From a bacterium (Candidatus Gribaldobacteria) CG10_big_fil_rev_8_21_14_0_10_41_12 (lineage in GTDB: Bacteria > Patescibacteriota > Minisyncoccia > Minisyncoccales > CG1-02-41-26): a DNA stretch of 8,564 nucleotides. The translations under genes were made by a program, and so were the position numbers. Under the pieces are notes generated by a model. The model saw only the letters and a list, made by a program, of their open reading frames with translations, was not told the origin of the DNA and made no database searches. The stretch lies in assembly GCA_002773545.1 (NCBI GenBank), contig PFAV01000028.1, forward strand, positions 1-8,564, given 5' to 3'. Shown here one piece after another: positions 6,773 through 8,564 of the stretch. Position 1 is the stretch's first letter. Every line of letters begins with the position of its first letter.

Positions 6773-7992
6773 ATATAGCGGACATATTTAGAGAAACATT
6801 TTCTGCCCTGCTTTCAAACAAAGCGCGGTCCGGCCTTACAATTTTGGGTATTGTGATTGGTATTGGTTCAGTTATCGCCATGATTTCCGTCGGACAAGGT
6901 TCAACAGCTTCTATACAATCAAGCATCCAGTCCCTCGGTTCAAATCTGCTTATGGTATCGCCTAGCTTCCAGCGCGGAGTTGGCATGCAAGTAAGCGCTG
7001 GTCGGGGTTCAGCTAGAACGCTTAAGCAAGAAGATGTTGATGCGATTCAGAAAGAAATTATGCTTATTAAAGCCATTGCTCCCGAACTTTCTAGCCGCTA
7101 CCAAATTATTGCAAAAGGAACGAATACCAACACATCTGTTCTCGGAACAACCCCTAATTATCCAGAGGTGCGGAATGTCCAGATTGAAAGTGGGTCGTTT
7201 GTTTCCGAACAAAATGTACGAAGCTTGTCAAAAGTGGCGGTGCTTGGCCCGACTACCAGAGATGACCTGTTCGGAGAGGGCGTTAACCCTATCGGTCAAA
7301 CGATACATATTAATAAAGTAGATTTTAAGGTAATTGGCGTTACAAAAGAAAAAGGAGGGAGTGGCATGAGCAATCAAGATGATATGATTTTTGTTCCTTT
7401 ATCTACGGCGCAACGGTTTTTGGCCGGCAGCAGTTATCTGTCTACTATATATATAGAAATAGTTGATCAGGAATCAATGACAACAGCGCAGGAACAAATT
7501 ACCTCCTTGCTATTAAGCCGTCACAATATCTCAAATCCCGAACTTGCCGATTTCAGCGTTATAAATCAGGCCGACATTGTGGCGAGTGTTTCTTCAATAA
7601 GCAGTACCCTTACGATATTACTTGCCGCAATCGCCGGCATATCATTGATCGTGGGGGGCATCGGAATAATGAATATGATGCTGACAACTGTTACCGAAAG
7701 GACACGGGAAATCGGTCTCCGCAAAGCAATTGGCGCGAAGAAAAAAGATATCAGCCTTCAATTTCTAATTGAATCAATAATGCTCACTTTTATTGGAGGA
7801 ATCGTGGGAATTTTTTTAGGGTGGATTCTTTCTTATGCGGTAGCTTATTTCGGCAGTATGACGACTGAAGTTACATCGTGGTCCATTTTTTTGGCAGTTG
7901 GCGTGTCCGCTTGTATTGGCATTATTTTTGGCTTCTATCCGGCCCGTCGAGCCGCCGGGTTAAATCCCATAGAAGCGTTGAGGTACGAATAA
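6769..7992 (+). CDS. MacB/YknZ-type ABC transporter permease (FtsX-like)
   Basis: A 407-residue permease with the standard MacB core layout. TM1 is at about 21-42, preceded by the amphipathic FRETFSALLSNKARS. A large extracytoplasmic region follows (about 43-279, MacB_PCD). TM2 at about 280-303, TM3 at 334-358 and TM4 at 372-391 form the FtsX domain. The coupling segment TERTREIGLRKAIGA (309-323) and the ending PARRAAGLNPIEALRYE (391-407) are diagnostic. It dimerises and works with the ATPase whose stop its ATG overlaps, and with the MacA-like adapter upstream. Ligand is unknown; relatives export peptides, toxins, macrolides or lipoproteins. Its leucine codons differ from its neighbours (23 of 35 are CTN, against 8 of 24 in the ATPase), hinting at a separate origin. 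Confidence 0.95.
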   Translation: MNIADIFRETFSALLSNKARSGLTILGIVIGIGSVIAMISVGQGSTASIQSSIQSLGSNLLMVSPSFQRGVGMQVSAGRGSARTLKQEDVDAIQKEIMLIKAIAPELSSRYQIIAKGTNTNTSVLGTTPNYPEVRNVQIESGSFVSEQNVRSLSKVAVLGPTTRDDLFGEGVNPIGQTIHINKVDFKVIGVTKEKGGSGMSNQDDMIFVPLSTAQRFLAGSSYLSTIYIEIVDQESMTTAQEQITSLLLSRHNISNPELADFSVINQADIVASVSSISSTLTILLAAIAGISLIVGGIGIMNMMLTTVTERTREIGLRKAIGAKKKDISLQFLIESIMLTFIGGIVGIFLGWILSYAVAYFGSMTTEVTSWSIFLAVGVSACIGIIFGFYPARRAAGLNPIEALRYE

Positions 7993-7994
7993 CA

Positions 7995-8014
7995 AATAAC
8001 TAATAACTAATAAC
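7995..8014. repeat. Short AATAACT tandem repeat in the permease-DUF5666 gap
   Basis: The 29-base gap between the permease stop and the next ATG consists largely of AATAACT repeated 2.9 times (7995-8001, 8002-8008, 8009-8014), followed by C-free A-rich sequence into the start codon. The repeats place TAA stops in all three frames. It may simply be an unstructured A-rich leader that promotes translation start where no Shine-Dalgarno is present. Confidence 0.6.
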
Positions 8015-8021
8015 AAAAAAT

Positions 8022-8468
8022 ATGAAAAAAAATATACTGTTAATTATTATATTGGCGATTGTCGTGGTCGGGGCTGGTTCTTTCTATGGTGGTCTGCAAT
8101 ATGGTAAAAGCAAAAGCCCGGCTGGCGGGGGATTGGCCAATCTTTCAGCCGAGCAGAGGCAAGCGCGGTTTCAGCAGATGGGTGGCGCTAATGCGGCCGG
8201 GCAAAGAGGTGTTAGAGCTGGCAATGGCTTTACTGTTGGGGAAATTCTTGCCAAAGACGCCAACAGTATTACCGTCAAGCTAAACGACGGCGGCTCTAAA
8301 ATAGTTTTTATTGCTACCTCTACCCAGGTGATGAAGTCCGCTGTAGGCTCGCTTGATGACCTGATAGTTGGCGAGAACATCAGCGTAAACGGCGCTGCCA
8401 ATCAAGATGGCAGTATCACCGCTCAATCAATCCAGCTAAGACCAGCATCAGCAAGTAAACTTAACTAA
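8022..8468 (+). CDS. Membrane-anchored DUF5666-like protein (downstream copy)
   Basis: A 148-residue protein with a strong N-terminal membrane helix (about residues 4-24, [17 protein letters not shown]). A Gly/Ala/Gln linker with two GGx clusters follows (35-37 and 54-55), and then a beta-rich domain at about 70-141: [61 protein letters not shown]. This is the DUF5666-like pattern and matches the protein at 3859-4320 along the whole domain. It is expected to be anchored with the domain outside the membrane, next to the transporter. The function of the fold is unknown, so a role as a partner, substrate or processing factor is inference. AAAAAAT directly precedes its ATG, as for the other copy. 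Its stop sits inside a perfect palindrome. Confidence 0.75.
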   Translation: MKKNILLIIILAIVVVGAGSFYGGLQYGKSKSPAGGGLANLSAEQRQARFQQMGGANAAGQRGVRAGNGFTVGEILAKDANSITVKLNDGGSKIVFIATSTQVMKSAVGSLDDLIVGENISVNGAANQDGSITAQSIQLRPASASKLN

Positions 8469-8478
8469 GTTAAGTTTA
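8456..8478. repeat. Perfect 23-base palindrome over the DUF5666-like stop codon
   Basis: TAAACTTAACT at 8456-8466 is the exact reverse complement of AGTTAAGTTTA at 8468-8478, around a central A at 8467. The TAA stop (8466-8468) is at its centre. The stem is AT-rich and no T-run follows, so it is a poor intrinsic terminator. It may be a weak bidirectional structure, a protein-binding dyad or a 3'-end stabiliser. Confidence 0.65.
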
Positions 8479-8564
8479 TGAGATGGTTGCAAAACTATTT
8501 CGTAGCGAAATTTTAGATTTTCGAGCGAGGCGAGGAAGACGAGCAAAATGTTTTGAGGCCGTAG
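8479..8564. other. Non-coding tail with small dyads, possible intergenic repeat cut by window end
   Basis: No convincing gene is visible here: an ATG at 8478 gives only 12 codons. Structure is present instead. ATTTCG at 8497-8502 pairs with CGAAAT at 8506-8511 around TAG, CAAAA at 8544-8548 pairs with TTTTG at 8551-8555, and CGAG recurs at 8522, 8526, 8531 and 8540. The purine-rich character differs from the coding sequence. It resembles a dispersed intergenic element of the kind seen in Parcubacteria-like genomes, but copy number cannot be judged from one occurrence. Confidence 0.35.

Noticed and set aside
7034..7321. Plus-strand frames inside the permease and the downstream DUF5666-like gene (also 8059-8283)
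   Set aside because: They are alternate frames of genes with clear family motifs and show no features of their own.

Overview
The window is 8,564 bases of tightly packed genes, all on the + strand. The proteins are Lys/Asn/Ile-rich. Junctions are ATGA overlaps or gaps of a few bases, and no clear Shine-Dalgarno sequence precedes any start. Adapter and DUF5666-like proteins of this style are ones I associate with Candidate Phyla Radiation bacteria (Patescibacteria, Parcubacteria-like). That assignment comes from sequence style and remembered family resemblance, not from a search. Internal UGA and UAA act as ordinary stops at gene ends, so code 11 fits and the UGA=Gly code of Gracilibacteria/SR1 does not.

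Left part (about 1-2959): the end of a surface-glycan or glycolipid gene cluster. It holds a GT4-type glycosyltransferase, a class I SAM-dependent methyltransferase and a second GT4-like glycosyltransferase, joined by ATGA overlaps. A 42-base imperfect inverted repeat lies just before the first gene.

Middle (2947-3502): a small ECF-type sigma-70 factor whose start lies inside the last codons of the second glycosyltransferase. A good candidate intrinsic terminator follows it.

Right part (3516-8468): a six-gene module. It encodes a small membrane protein with a basic N-terminus, a membrane-anchored DUF5666-like protein, a MacA/YknX-like adapter interrupted by one in-frame TAA, a MacB/YknY-type ABC ATPase, a MacB/YknZ-type permease, and a second membrane-anchored DUF5666-like protein. 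Separate ATPase and permease polypeptides, in what is probably a single-membrane cell, recall Bacillus YknXYZ more than the fused E. coli MacB. The two DUF5666-like proteins are recognisable paralogues bracketing the transporter. They share with the adapter gene an identical start context (AAAAAATATGAA), so they are probably partners or substrates of the transporter.

The most interesting points are the bracketing DUF5666 pair, the clean in-frame nonsense codon in the adapter with both flanks intact, the sigma factor next to a possible membrane regulator, and the distinctive leucine codon use of the permease. The last ~85 bases are non-coding and rich in small dyads; they look like an intergenic repeat cut by the window edge. 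No intergenic stretch exceeds 300 bases.
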